NCBI GenBank assembly: GCA_907165275.2
Contig: CAJRBF020000002.1
Span: 1,178,001-1,242,000, forward strand
Origin: Zygaena filipendulae
Taxonomy: Eukaryota; Arthropoda; Insecta; Lepidoptera; Zygaenidae
Direction: 5' to 3'
DNA: 64,000 nucleotides
The position numbers were made by a program, and so were the translations under genes. A model generated the notes under the pieces. That model saw only the letters and a program-made list of their open reading frames with translations. It was not told the origin of the DNA and made no database searches. This document shows, piece after piece, positions 44,395 through 54,147 of the stretch (position 1 is its first letter; the number at the start of each line of letters is the position of its first letter).

Positions 44395-45393
44395 GTCGGA
44401 TATTGAGTATTCATCGGATGAGATCCAGGGTGCAGTGGCTGCCGCGCCGGTAGAAAAGCCAAAAAAAAGGGCACCGAAAAGAGCGCTAGAGGCTTCGGCA
44501 TTGTCGGTTAGGTAAGAATTGTTTATGGACTGTTTAATAAGATTTTTTAGTTTAATATGATGTTGCACTGGGGGATTTATGCAATAGTTGTCTTTAACAT
44601 TTAGTAATTAAAAATTAAAATGTATTTTACAGATCCAAAAAGAAGCCTGACACCAGTAGCCGCAGCAGCGACAGCAGGAGTGCGTCGACCTCAACGAGGT
44701 GGGTAAATAGAAATTTTACATTGAATACCTATTAGTATTTTGAAATGTCTGTTTTGAACTTTATTTCTTGTGTGTTATGCCGTGTTGTCCATCTGTTTGC
44801 TATCGAACCACGACAATTTTTGTAGTGGCTTGAGTGTTTTATACTATACATTCCTATATATTTTATACAGCAGTAGCCTTATTAACCGGTTACTGTGAAC
44901 CAACTTATTTATTATAAGTTACAAACTAAAAAATTGATTTTAAAATTTAACTTGTTCATTATTTGTCTTTTAGACTTTTAGGTAGTTATGGGTAATATCG
45001 GTTAAGTTGTGTAACATTTTTTTATTTTATTTTTTTGACAGCTCGGAATATGAACGAGGCCTCTTCGGTCTGGAGCCGGTGACAAAACAAACAAATAAGC
45101 TGTCTACCAACACCGGCCTCCAGACCTACCTCAGCACTCGGGTCCCCGGCGGGAAAGTTCGCCGGGATAAACATCTGGAAGGAGATTTTTATATAGAGGT
45201 ACGAGTTTATAATACTGAAGAGGCTGCGACCGCACAGCCAGATCAACGGTGGCGGTCAGCGCAAGTGGCTTTGAAATTAAAATTAAATCGGGATACTTCG
45301 CAGTGGGGAGCCTTGCAAAAGTTTATGCACAAAGCACACGAGCTGTTTACTGATAGCGAACCTGTATTTTTTAGTGACAAAGGTTTTAAGTAG
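44395..45393 (+). CDS. spliced Maverick gene of unknown function
   Basis: Three exons joined in frame: 44395-44511, 44633-44698 and 45042-45393. Each is bounded by AG acceptors (TTTCAG, TTTACAG, TTGACAG) and GT donors (GTAAGAA, GTGGGTA). Both introns are phase 2, and the stop is at 45393. The first part is acidic then lysine-rich (KPKKRAPKRAL), the middle is serine/arginine-rich (RSSDSRSASTSTR), and the C-terminal 115 residues or so form a compact domain (GLFGLEPVTKQ, GDFYIEVRVYN, WGALQKFMHKAHELF). No family recognised; nuclear, nucleic-acid-binding character is a guess from composition. The start exon is uncertain. Using ATG 44133 in frame would need the alternative acceptor at 44407. Confidence 0.6.
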
Positions 45394-45497
45394 ATAATTT
45401 AAATAATTTTTACCTACACTGTATTTATTTCACAAGCTTCTGCGGAGTATCTCCATTTGGTTTTAGTTTTTAGTGTCATTCATAGTAATTTAACATA

Positions 45498-48400
45498 ATG
45501 CCGTATTGTGAAGATTGCAAAGTTTTTGTTAGTCGTGTTCGTTGGATAGGTCACTTGCGAAGTACTGATCATAAAAATAAAAATTATTCTACATTAAGTG
45601 AAGGTATCCTCAAAATTAATTCCGCTTTTCGCAACAGAATAGCCTCATATAAAGTTACATCATCGGATTCTAAGGATCAGACTTCAATAGAAAGTTTTTT
45701 AGATCATATACAAACTAAAATCAAATCGTTAATTGAAATGTCACTTAAGCAACATCACTGTGTCAAGGCCAATTTCGAATATTTTGGAGTTTTTCTCTTG
45801 TTAAAAAATGATTCCCAAGAGATAAAATCATTTGGCACGAAAAATTTTACTCTTTATCAAAATTGCAATCTTGATACTTTATTTTTCGAGGTAAAAACCA
45901 GTTTGATCAAAAAAGCAAGTGAATTTCAAGAGCGTGATAGTGGTTGGACATTTTTGCATAATTCCCATTTAGAAGTTAACATAAACAAATACCAGCCTTT
46001 GCGTGGTTCAAGTTTCATTGAGTTGCCGGCTTTAATCAAATCAAAGAAAGCCTGTTTAAATATAAAGAATAATGATAATTTTTGTTTTTTATGGTCAGTA
46101 ACTGCTGCTTTGTATCCTGCTCAACGTCATTCTGATAGAGTTTCATCTTATCCTAAATTTAATGACGTGTTGAACGTGGATGGCTTATCGTTCCCAATGA
46201 GTTTCTCAGACATCGCTCGGTTTGAACAGAACAATCCGCATATATGTATTTTTGTATACGGTTTAAATGATAAGAAGTTAGTGGTCGGTCCTCTTTACAA
46301 ATCAGACGCATTGAACAAAAAAGTTATTCATTTACTTTATCTTGAAGAAGGTGATATGTCGCATTACTGTTTGATAAAGGATCTGTCGCGTCTTGTTAGA
46401 AGTCAAATTACTAAGCATTGTAACAAATTGCACTTTTGCGATCATTGTTTACAATTTTTCAACTCGAACGATCAGTTATGTTCTCATATCTGCGGAGGTG
46501 TGGCTACCGAATTACCTCCAAAAGGTTCCTTTATAGAATTTAAAAATTATGACCGAAAGCAAAACGTTCCTTTTGTTGTTTATGCAGATTTTGAAGCTAT
46601 GCTCGAAACTTACGATAGTTGCGAACCCGATCCGTTAAAATCTTCTACAGTGACTCAACAGCGACATGTACCTGTAGCTTTTGCCTATCACCTCGTTTGT
46701 AAAGTAGATTCACGATACAACCACATAACCTCATATAGAGGACGTGATTGTGCTGATAAGTTTGTTAAATCTATTTGTGACGATGCAAAGAAAATCAGCG
46801 AAATATTAAATAAAAACGTGCCTATGGTTTTTACTGATACTGATGCTTATAATTATGAGAACGCAGAGACTTGTCACATTTGCGAGGGTCTAATAACAGT
46901 AGATAAAGTTCGTGATCATTGTCATTTGACAGGACAGTTCCGTGGCGCTGCTCATAGTTACTGTAATTTAAAATATCAAGTACCAAAGTTCTTGCCTGTT
47001 GTCTTTCATAACCTGTCTGGTTATGATTGTCATCTTTTTATCAAAGAATTAGGGAAAGCCCCTGGGTCTATTAAGGTAATACCGAAAACAAAAGAAAACT
47101 ATATTTCTTTCACAAAGTTTATTCCGATTTCTGGACAAGATTATTTTCAAATAAGATTTGTGGATTCATTCAAGTTTTTGGGGACAAGCATAGAAAAGTT
47201 AGCCGCAACCATGAAAAAGGATGAATTTAGATACTTAAAATCTTACTATCCTGATGAAAAACACTTTAATCTGCTCACTCGAAAAGGAGTGTATCCATAT
47301 GATTACATGTCTAGTTGGGAACGATATGCTGATACCTGTTTACCGTCTAAAGACCGTTTTTTTAACTCGCTTACGAATGAGTCAATTACCGATGAAGATT
47401 ACGAACACGCTCGAGCGATGTGGCTTGAGTTTTCTATTAATAATATGGGTCAATTTACTGATTTGTATCTCGAGTCAGACGTCCTTTTGTTGACTGATAT
47501 CTATGAAAATTTTAGATTAACATGTAAACAATATTATCAACTCGATCCCGCCTTTTATCTTACTGCACCAAGTCTTTCATTTGATGCAATGCTTTTAAAA
47601 ACTCGCGTTCGGTTGGAACTTATAAGTGATTTAGAAATTTTTCGTTTGATACAACAAGGTATTAGAGGTGGCGTGTGCATGTGCTCCAAACGACACGCTA
47701 AAGCTAATCATAGATATCTGGAAACTTTTGACCCCTCTACGCCAAGCTCGTACATTATGTATTTAGATTGTAATAATTTGTATGGATATAGTATGTGTCA
47801 AACATTACCTCATTCAGACTTCAGATTTTTAAGCGATAGTGAAATTAAGAAGTTAGAGGTAAATATAGTACACATTACGGATGACGCTGAAAATGGCTTT
47901 ATTCTTGAGGTTGATTTATTTTATCCTCCAAATTTACACACCCAACACAATGATTTTCCATTTTGTCCTGAAAAAATTAAATCTCCCACAGGAAAAACAA
48001 AAAAATTAATACCCAACTTATATGACAAATATCACTACGTTATTCATTACGTTCACCTCAAAAAATGCTTAGAACACGGTTTGGTTTTAAGAAAAATCCA
48101 TCGAGCTATAACTTTCAAACAAAGTAATTTTTTAAAACAATATATAGACCTTAATACTGAGCTGCGTCAAAGAGCTCAATCTGTTTTTGAACAAGATTTT
48201 TTTAAGTTGTTAAATAATAGTATATTTGGAAAAACATTGGAAAACACAGAACAATGGGTAGATGTACGATTGATAAATAAGTGGTCAGACATGAATAACC
48301 AAACAAAAAAATTTATTGGTGCCGAGAAGTTGATAGCCAACCCAAATTTTCACAGCGCATCAATATTTTCTGACGACCTAGTAGCAATACAAATGAAACG

Positions 48401-49019
48401 TTCAAGGGTTGTTCTAAACAAGCCGATCTACATTGGATTTGCTGTACTCGAACTTTCTAAAAGTCATATGTATGACTTCCATTACTCAGTAATAAAGCCA
48501 TTTTACGAAAATCGTATTGAAGTATGTTATACTGATACTGATAGTTTTATTTACAATATACAGACAGAAGATGTTTACAGAGATTTTAAAATGAATTTTC
48601 TAAAATATTTTGATACTAGCAGTTACGATTACAATAACAAGTTTGGTTTGCCAATTGTAAACAAAAAGATTCCTGGGTTGTTTAAGGATGAAATGGGTGG
48701 TAAGATAGTTAAGGAGTTTGTGGGGTTAAGGTCAAAGCTTTATTGTATTAAAACTACAGATAGAACGATTAAAAAAGCAAAAGGAACAAAACTCAATGTA
48801 ATTAAAAATTTGCATGCATCAGACTATAAATATGTCTTATACAATTGTGATGTCGTTCGAAAAAGAAACGTTTTGTTTAAAACAATCAAGCATGAAATAT
48901 TTACTCAATCCGTAAATAAAATTGCTCTTTCAGCCAATGATGATAAGCGGTTGTTAGAATCAGATAAGGTGACAACCATCGCCTGGGGTAATCAGACAAT
49001 ATTTGGTTGTACTGCTTAA
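45498..49019 (+). CDS. polB: protein-primed family B DNA polymerase
   Basis: 1,173 residues, the replicative polymerase of the Maverick. An N-terminal C2H2 finger (C4, C7, H19, H25) is followed by a second CX2C finger at about 312-335. The 3'-5' exonuclease has YADFEAM near 360 (Exo I) and FHNLSGYDCHLF near 505 (Exo II). Between them a Cys/His module (CHICEG...DHCHLTG...AHSYCN, about 459-496) resembles HNH/endonuclease VII folds. Polymerase motifs: A, YLDCNNLYGYSM near 755; B, LLNNSIFGKTLEN near 904; C, YTDTDSF near 1010; KxY, RSKLYCI near 1077. The length fits Polinton PolB. No lesion seen. Plus strand, opposite to the capsid genes. Confidence 0.96.
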   Translation: MPYCEDCKVFVSRVRWIGHLRSTDHKNKNYSTLSEGILKINSAFRNRIASYKVTSSDSKDQTSIESFLDHIQTKIKSLIEMSLKQHHCVKANFEYFGVFLLLKNDSQEIKSFGTKNFTLYQNCNLDTLFFEVKTSLIKKASEFQERDSGWTFLHNSHLEVNINKYQPLRGSSFIELPALIKSKKACLNIKNNDNFCFLWSVTAALYPAQRHSDRVSSYPKFNDVLNVDGLSFPMSFSDIARFEQNNPHICIFVYGLNDKKLVVGPLYKSDALNKKVIHLLYLEEGDMSHYCLIKDLSRLVRSQITKHCNKLHFCDHCLQFFNSNDQLCSHICGGVATELPPKGSFIEFKNYDRKQNVPFVVYADFEAMLETYDSCEPDPLKSSTVTQQRHVPVAFAYHLVCKVDSRYNHITSYRGRDCADKFVKSICDDAKKISEILNKNVPMVFTDTDAYNYENAETCHICEGLITVDKVRDHCHLTGQFRGAAHSYCNLKYQVPKFLPVVFHNLSGYDCHLFIKELGKAPGSIKVIPKTKENYISFTKFIPISGQDYFQIRFVDSFKFLGTSIEKLAATMKKDEFRYLKSYYPDEKHFNLLTRKGVYPYDYMSSWERYADTCLPSKDRFFNSLTNESITDEDYEHARAMWLEFSINNMGQFTDLYLESDVLLLTDIYENFRLTCKQYYQLDPAFYLTAPSLSFDAMLLKTRVRLELISDLEIFRLIQQGIRGGVCMCSKRHAKANHRYLETFDPSTPSSYIMYLDCNNLYGYSMCQTLPHSDFRFLSDSEIKKLEVNIVHITDDAENGFILEVDLFYPPNLHTQHNDFPFCPEKIKSPTGKTKKLIPNLYDKYHYVIHYVHLKKCLEHGLVLRKIHRAITFKQSNFLKQYIDLNTELRQRAQSVFEQDFFKLLNNSIFGKTLENTEQWVDVRLINKWSDMNNQTKKFIGAEKLIANPNFHSASIFSDDLVAIQMKRSRVVLNKPIYIGFAVLELSKSHMYDFHYSVIKPFYENRIEVCYTDTDSFIYNIQTEDVYRDFKMNFLKYFDTSSYDYNNKFGLPIVNKKIPGLFKDEMGGKIVKEFVGLRSKLYCIKTTDRTIKKAKGTKLNVIKNLHASDYKYVLYNCDVVRKRNVLFKTIKHEIFTQSVNKIALSANDDKRLLESDKVTTIAWGNQTIFGCTA

Positions 49020-49612
49020 TTTTTTTCACTATTTCATAGAATGTAACTATTAATATAGAGTATTATAAAATATTAGGTAGAAATAAGATTGTTTTAATTA
49101 TCCGTAGGATAATGATTATTATAATTATATACGAAATTGTAAGCAATATTATGTAATAGATATGTATTAATATTAAGTAAATATGAATACAGTGTAAGTT
49201 AATTTTAGTGTTTTCTGAAATATAAATAAATTTTAAATTACATTAAAACCAAGAGTTTTATTTGACTTTCACTTTGATACAAATACAATGTTCCTGTTTG
49301 AACATGTATCGACATGTTTCATTATAATCACAATAATAACATATAACATTACAACATAGAAATATGATCATCAGTCTCCGTGCTTGTACAAACAGTAACA
49401 TGTTTAGACATGTTCAAACTTGGAAACTTCAACACATAGGCACTGTAGTTTTGTTTAGCTCCTCGAACAGTCATTACCGAGACGCGCTCGACCGAGGTAC
49501 TGTCATCAGCTTCGTATCGATTTGGAATTGTAAGCATGCATTTTTTATTTGTTAAGTACCTACTATTATTCTGATAAGTGGACCGATTATAATTTTTTGA
49601 TTGTTTCAGATC
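49020..49612. other. intergenic region downstream of polB
   Basis: AATAAATTTTAAATT near 49225 may serve as polyadenylation signal. TTTGATTGTTTCAG just before 49610 looks like a splice acceptor for the next ORF. Nothing else seen. Confidence 0.45.
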
Positions 49613-50050
49613 ATGTTTACTCCTAGTGATGAACAATGCGCACAAGATCCTCTAGAAGGGTTTAGTCAAGAATTTCCTGAAGTCAGCAAAAGGAAAAAGT
49701 CCAGAAAGCTGCAGCCAACGTTGCTTTCACAAACCACACAAGCCGCCTTTGAAGAGGTGTTTAACAAGAACGAAGATGGAGCATGCAGTTCATTGAGCAA
49801 GCAGAGTGTTAAAAAGAGGAGCTTTGGCACCACATTCGTAGCCAGCAGGGAGCCGTTAAGGAGAACAACAAAGCTAATTAAACTTAGCATTACTGACATA
49901 AGCAATCCAGAAAATTCGTTGGTGTTAGTGAAGGCTCAATATCCTGTTAAGGATGGAAGTGCAACAGATCATATTTTGGATGATGCTGAGGCATTAATTA
50001 ACAAAATTTCAAAAACAATATGCGGCTATAGTGCATGTTTATACATGTAA
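49613..50050 (+). CDS. hypothetical Maverick protein, about 145 residues
   Basis: The frame is open from 49601; the first ATG is 49613 (MFTPSDEQCAQDPLEG). A polypyrimidine-AG just upstream suggests that this may be the last exon of a spliced gene. The sequence has a basic patch (SKRKKSRKLQP) and a C-terminal block, SLVLVKAQYPVKDGSATDHI followed by LDDAEALINKISKT. I recognise no family. The C-terminal block is repeated downstream as a degraded copy. Confidence 0.5.
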   Translation: MFTPSDEQCAQDPLEGFSQEFPEVSKRKKSRKLQPTLLSQTTQAAFEEVFNKNEDGACSSLSKQSVKKRSFGTTFVASREPLRRTTKLIKLSITDISNPENSLVLVKAQYPVKDGSATDHILDDAEALINKISKTICGYSACLYM

Positions 50051-50105
50051 AATTAATAAGTAAGATGAAGAAAATAACGTAGAGGAAGACAAAGTATGTT
50101 GGCAA

Positions 50106-50219
50106 TCCAAGTCGATGGCGCTAGTGACGGCTCAATATCCAGTTCAGGATGAAAGTGCTACAAATAATATTTTGGATGGTACTGAAGCATTAATTAACAA
50201 AATTTCAACGACAGTATAA
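50106..50219 (+). pseudogene. degraded duplicate of the preceding ORF's 3' end
   Basis: Translation yields ALVTAQYPVQDESATNNILD then GTEALINKIS and a stop, about 70 per cent like the C-terminal block of the ORF ending at 50050. A partial tandem duplication. Confidence 0.65.
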
Positions 50220-50404
50220 CGGCTATGTGTAAAATTTGTTATTTGTTTATGTAAGATGACTATATTTATATTCATATATGTTTTTGTAATAAAACAATGG
50301 GCTAATAAAATCGGTGTTTTCATAATACTATACGAGGGTAAGGTTTAGTAAAAAACCAAGTTATTATTAATTATTTTTAATGAAAAAATTAAAAGTGATA
50401 GATT

Positions 50405-52117
50405 TCAATTACTAAAATAGTTTTCTAAATAACATAATTTTAAACAAGTTACATTTTTTAACGCACAATATTTCTTATGATTAACACAGTTATGGTTGAA
50501 TAAATCAGTACAGTACACTTTATGTAATGTAGAAAAGTTTGAAAAGCTTATTTCTTCAAGTTTCTTGCTTAAATCTATAACTTCGCAATTAGAGCATAAT
50601 TCTTTGATCCACTTGATTTTTTCGATTCCTTTTACTAGGACCTTTTTATGTTCTAAATAAGGAGCGATGACTCGTTGAAACTCTCTATAATCTATATAGC
50701 CTTCATTCCAGTAAATACCTCTGTTTCGTTGCAACCACTGAACTTGTTTTTTTTCTTCGAATGTTAAAAAATTATAGGAGTATGGTGGTTTAACTAAAAA
50801 TGTTTGTGTTTGGTATTTTGTTGCAATTGCCACTTCTTTAACAATGAATTTATTATTCGCATCTTTAAAACCTTGAAGATCGGCTATTATAATGTCAGGA
50901 TTCATGATAGTTTTTTTCACCGTGCTGCTGAGTGGTTTATACTCGATAATGCAATCGTTGAGTATAAGACAGTAGGCTGAAGTTTGATCAGGTATCTCAG
51001 AATCTGCTTCGAGTTCAACGCGTACGTCGACAACAGGCCCTGACTTCAAATTGTCAATTTGTCTGGAGCAATCGATAACGAACAATGGCGTTAAATCTTT
51101 GAATTGCTTAGGGCTTAGCAAAGCTTCTGATCGCCTTCCATAATACAACTGTTGAAATCTTGCATATTGCTCGTATATTAAAGCAAATCTGTCATTTGCA
51201 AAGTTTATATTTAAATTTTCATATGGAAAGTAAGTTGAGTTAAGGTACACCTTGACGTTACTTAGGTTACAATGATCGAACTGCGCCATATCAGAACTTG
51301 CATTGTTCTTTCGGTTCGTTTGCAATCCAATAATTATATATCGTGGTTTTTCTATTTGAGATGCAGTTTTTATTGACCACGTATGTTTAGTGGTTTTAGG
51401 TAAAGCTGGATATTCATACAAATCCCAATTTCTAAATACAATCTGGAGTGGTCGGTCTTTTTCTAAATACTTGAGAAGATTAATCCTTTCTCTATCTGAA
51501 ACTCGTACGTGTGGTACCCGCCAAATTATTTTATTTATAATTACGTCTTCAATAACCTCATCGTTGTTAAGTTTAACAGCGTTTAAATTTGTGTTGCTTC
51601 GTAACAATATCAACTCGTGCCGACAATTGATCACAACTTTTTGATAATCTTCAGCGAAGCCAAGTATATTTTTGAGGGGAATGGAAACTACGAAACTGCC
51701 TCGATGAGTATTTGTAATACCGCCTATATCCCAGCCCCAGGCTCTTGACATTTTAGATTCACTCTCATTCATTGAAACCAACGCTTTCATTGTAGTACTT
51801 ATTCCTGCGTTTTTTATTTTCTCTATTTCAACTCCGTTTAACTCATACCGAATATCTTGAAATAGGTAAAGAAGAGAATTATTTGTAAAATTTACAGTGT
51901 TTACTTGCTCTTTAGTATCTCGTTTTTTAACATCAACTTGTCCTTCCAAGTATAAAGTGCTCGCTGATGGCAATATGTACAAATCTTGTTGGTTGATCGG
52001 AATGCGTATTTCATCATTCCTGTTGAAACTTGTTACATATGGTTTATATGAATGGAATTCGACCCCTTCAACGGAATTGTCGTAAGATGGAACAGATAAA
52101 ACGTCTAAGATATTCAT
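50405..52117 (-). CDS. major capsid protein (double jelly-roll type)
   Basis: 570 residues from ATG 52117. The opening FNRNDEIRIPINQQDLYILP then PSASTLYLEGQV, with later DIRYELNGVEIEKI, SFVVSIPLKNILGF and MNESESKM, is the conserved layout of Polinton major capsid proteins. These are predicted to fold as double jelly-rolls like adenovirus hexon and to assemble icosahedral shells. Length is in the usual range. The ATG overlaps the stop of the small basic ORF (ATGA). Last gene of the minus-strand capsid cluster. The final 100 residues are charged and Cys-rich, which may be a lineage-specific tail. Confidence 0.88.
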   Translation of the reverse strand: MNILDVLSVPSYDNSVEGVEFHSYKPYVTSFNRNDEIRIPINQQDLYILPSASTLYLEGQVDVKKRDTKEQVNTVNFTNNSLLYLFQDIRYELNGVEIEKIKNAGISTTMKALVSMNESESKMSRAWGWDIGGITNTHRGSFVVSIPLKNILGFAEDYQKVVINCRHELILLRSNTNLNAVKLNNDEVIEDVIINKIIWRVPHVRVSDRERINLLKYLEKDRPLQIVFRNWDLYEYPALPKTTKHTWSIKTASQIEKPRYIIIGLQTNRKNNASSDMAQFDHCNLSNVKVYLNSTYFPYENLNINFANDRFALIYEQYARFQQLYYGRRSEALLSPKQFKDLTPLFVIDCSRQIDNLKSGPVVDVRVELEADSEIPDQTSAYCLILNDCIIEYKPLSSTVKKTIMNPDIIIADLQGFKDANNKFIVKEVAIATKYQTQTFLVKPPYSYNFLTFEEKKQVQWLQRNRGIYWNEGYIDYREFQRVIAPYLEHKKVLVKGIEKIKWIKELCSNCEVIDLSKKLEEISFSNFSTLHKVYCTDLFNHNCVNHKKYCALKNVTCLKLCYLENYFSN

Positions 52118-52338
52118 TTTAATAATCCGATTAATTTAAGGAATGCTTTATTATCTTTATTTAACTTATTTTTTTTCCTACAAGATGTTTTGTTGAGGGT
52201 TACTCGCGCAGAACTGACGATTTTTGATTTTCGAATTAACTTATTTTTTTTCCTATAAGGAGATGTTTTGTTGAGGGTTACTCGCGCAGAACTGATAGTT
52301 TTTGATTTTCGAGGCACGTATTTATTGTAATCAATCAT
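52114..52338 (-). CDS. small basic protein with internal duplication
   Basis: 74 residues, very rich in K, R and S. Two tandem units of about 30 residues each contain SSARVTLNKTS followed by RKKNKL. It overlaps the penton-like ORF by ATGATTGA and the major capsid ORF by ATGA. Position and composition suggest a DNA-condensing core or cement protein as in adenoviruses; that role is inference. Confidence 0.65.
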   Translation of the reverse strand: MIDYNKYVPRKSKTISSARVTLNKTSPYRKKNKLIRKSKIVSSARVTLNKTSCRKKNKLNKDNKAFLKLIGLLK

Positions 52339-53017
52339 TATTTTTACTAATGTTTCTCAAATGCAAAAAAAGTTGCACTTCTTCACCACGTAAATTGACT
52401 AAGTTATTATTTATGTCCAAAAATCTAATATGGATGCAGTTGATATTACTTTGATTGATTCGGAAATATATCGCGTTTTTAGGGGCTTCGATGATTCTAT
52501 ATCCAGGCGGCACGTTAGGTGCAAATTCGTAAACAATATGGCTTGGTTCACCATTTATATATGATCCACTCACTATATCACATTCGACTCTCACCACGGT
52601 CGTAGGCAAAATGTTCACTGGCAGATGTGAAACATGCCATTTATTTGCTTTCAGAAACTTATTTCCATAGCCCAGCAAATTTCCTGGAGAATCTGTCTTG
52701 GTAAAATCAATATCTTTGGTGCAGTGTATGGATATTTTTAATGTGTTGTTATTACAGTGAAGTTGAAATGTTGCGTCTTTTATTTCTGATTTTATATAGT
52801 CACTGATATCTTGCAATTCATAGGCTCCTTCCGGTAGAGTAATTACTTCATTAGTACCATAGTAAAATTTATTATTTCTATAGTCAATATTTGGAATTGA
52901 ATTAAATGTAGATAAATATAACAGAGCACACTCATATTCTCCATTAAGTTGTAGGGTGGGAGAGTAATAAGTAGTTAAAATTGATGAGTTTCCCGTAATT
53001 GATAGTGTTAAAGACAT
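52331..53017 (-). CDS. minor capsid (penton-like) protein
   Basis: 228 residues from ATG 53017. MSLTLSITGNSSILTTYYSP and LNGEYECALLYLSTFNSIPN are typical openings of the Polinton minor capsid protein, predicted to be a single jelly-roll at capsid vertices. The remainder is beta-rich (ITLPEGAYELQDISDYI; GYRIIEAPKNAIYFRI). Intact. It starts 36 bases after the protease stop and overlaps the next ORF by 8 bases. Confidence 0.82.
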   Translation of the reverse strand: MSLTLSITGNSSILTTYYSPTLQLNGEYECALLYLSTFNSIPNIDYRNNKFYYGTNEVITLPEGAYELQDISDYIKSEIKDATFQLHCNNNTLKISIHCTKDIDFTKTDSPGNLLGYGNKFLKANKWHVSHLPVNILPTTVVRVECDIVSGSYINGEPSHIVYEFAPNVPPGYRIIEAPKNAIYFRINQSNINCIHIRFLDINNNLVNLRGEEVQLFLHLRNISKNND

Positions 53018-53053
53018 TTTGCAAATGACATGACTAAAACAAAATTTAATGTT

Positions 53054-53421
53054 TTATACTTTTTTATTCCAAAATTTCCATAAATATTTTAAACATAAAT
53101 GACCACAATTAACAGTGTTAAATTTTTGGTATCTTGTATAATTATAAAAAATGTTCATATTTTTTAAATACTTCACTAATTCAAATGGCGGTTTCAAATC
53201 ACCATAACTATCAAAGTATTCACAATAATTATTTCGTTTTGCATATGCTACCCAATGTGTTCCCTCATTCTTCGAATCATCTAGGTTAACAATACCACAT
53301 TCAATCTTCCTCGGACTTCTGGGTAATTCATCTTTCATGTAAACACCTCGGAAATGCGGAATATTTGCAGCGTACTTCAAAATGTCTACATTTGTCAAAG
53401 CACGATTAGGTAGCGTAGTTA
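53054..53421 (-). CDS. adenain-like cysteine protease, start by frameshift
   Basis: Maturation protease of Maverick virions. The catalytic set is visible in the numbering from TTG 53398: H48 (GTHWVAY), D63 (YFDSYGD), Q91 (RYQKF) and C98 (VNCGHLCL). N-terminal residues LPNRALTNVDILKYA, then HFRGVYM, align with the family and lie upstream of any in-frame ATG; the first, Met21 of that numbering, would cut off conserved sequence. The frame is open back through the PLA2 stop, and the heptamer A AAA AAC sits on the PLA2 frame right before its TAA. A -1 slip would enter here at CTA ACT ACG. Likely made as a PLA2-protease fusion. Confidence 0.85.
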
Positions 53422-54147
53422 GTTTTTTGAAGCTTTTATGTATAAACCTTTCCCACTTTTGTAAGGCTTTATGTATAAGCCTTTTCCCAGTGCTATAGCC
53501 TCCATGGTTTTATTATGACGCTCTGTCTCCTGCAAATTCTTTTGAGCAGATTTATAATCATTCACAGTTTTTGCAATTCCAGACGCTCCTCCCGCCAGAG
53601 CGCCTAGAGCTGATAAACCCGCAAATATTGGGATAAGTGGTAATATTCCTCCGGTTTTTGGTATTGGTATCACTCGAGGTAATTTGATTTGACGAGCTAG
53701 CGGAATCATTCTTTTAGCAGCTGCATAAGACAGGTTTATCAGCGTTTTACGGTTTTTTGGTTTTAGCTTTTTAACATGTGAACGAATTTTCGTGACAAAA
53801 TGTTTGAATGATTTAACTCCCCAACCCGATTTTACTTTAGCTTTCATCGCTTTACTAACCAGCCATGAGACCAATTTTTCACCTTTCCCTGCATCCTTTG
53901 CTTCTAACCTCTTTTTAGCCATGTCTAACAATTGTAAATCCGCTTTGTGACGATTAGGTAAATCTATGTTATTGGCGTAGGCGATATCGTGGTGCATGCA
54001 GGCTTCGTCCAACTTGTTAACCCCGCGATCACCTCTTTGTAAACGTTTCTGAAGTTTTGTTCCTGGTCCACAGTAATTATACCCAGGTATATGAATCTCA
54101 AAAGGTAAGTTATTTATTAAATTGTTAACGAGTCCACCACCATGCAT
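53419..54147 (-). CDS. PLA2-domain capsid-associated protein
   Basis: 242 residues from ATG 54147. The N-terminal 60 residues form a phospholipase A2 core: calcium loop GYNYCGPGT (22-30) and catalytic pair H53-D54 in ACMHHDIAY, as in parvovirus VP1 and adintovirus proteins, where it helps particles cross membranes. A basic middle (KVKSGWGVKSFKHFVTKIRS) follows, then a Gly/Ala-rich hydrophobic stretch (PLIPIFAGLSALGALAGGAS, about 166-187), and a tail with GKGLYIKP/GKGLYIKA repeats. Its original upstream DNA was displaced by the jockey-like LINE, but the 153-bp duplication kept the full N-terminus plus 10 bases. Confidence 0.88.
   Translation of the reverse strand: MHGGGLVNNLINNLPFEIHIPGYNYCGPGTKLQKRLQRGDRGVNKLDEACMHHDIAYANNIDLPNRHKADLQLLDMAKKRLEAKDAGKGEKLVSWLVSKAMKAKVKSGWGVKSFKHFVTKIRSHVKKLKPKNRKTLINLSYAAAKRMIPLARQIKLPRVIPIPKTGGILPLIPIFAGLSALGALAGGASGIAKTVNDYKSAQKNLQETERHNKTMEAIALGKGLYIKPYKSGKGLYIKASKN
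53422..53428 (-). promoter_or_regulatory. candidate -1 frameshift heptamer, PLA2 to protease
   Basis: The sense strand reads TCA AAA AAC TAA in the PLA2 frame, giving A AAA AAC immediately before the stop. The -1 frame is the protease frame. A stable downstream stem is not obvious: only CAAATGT/ACATTTTG, about 26 bases on. Confidence 0.7.

Noticed and set aside
45498..49019. Host replicative polymerase gene
   Set aside because: Single-exon protein-primed PolB with Polinton-type motifs, lying between exact Maverick termini.
53422..53428. Clear pseudoknot downstream of the PLA2/protease heptamer
   Set aside because: Only a weak, distant stem (CAAATGT/ACATTTTG) is visible by eye, so no stimulatory structure is claimed.
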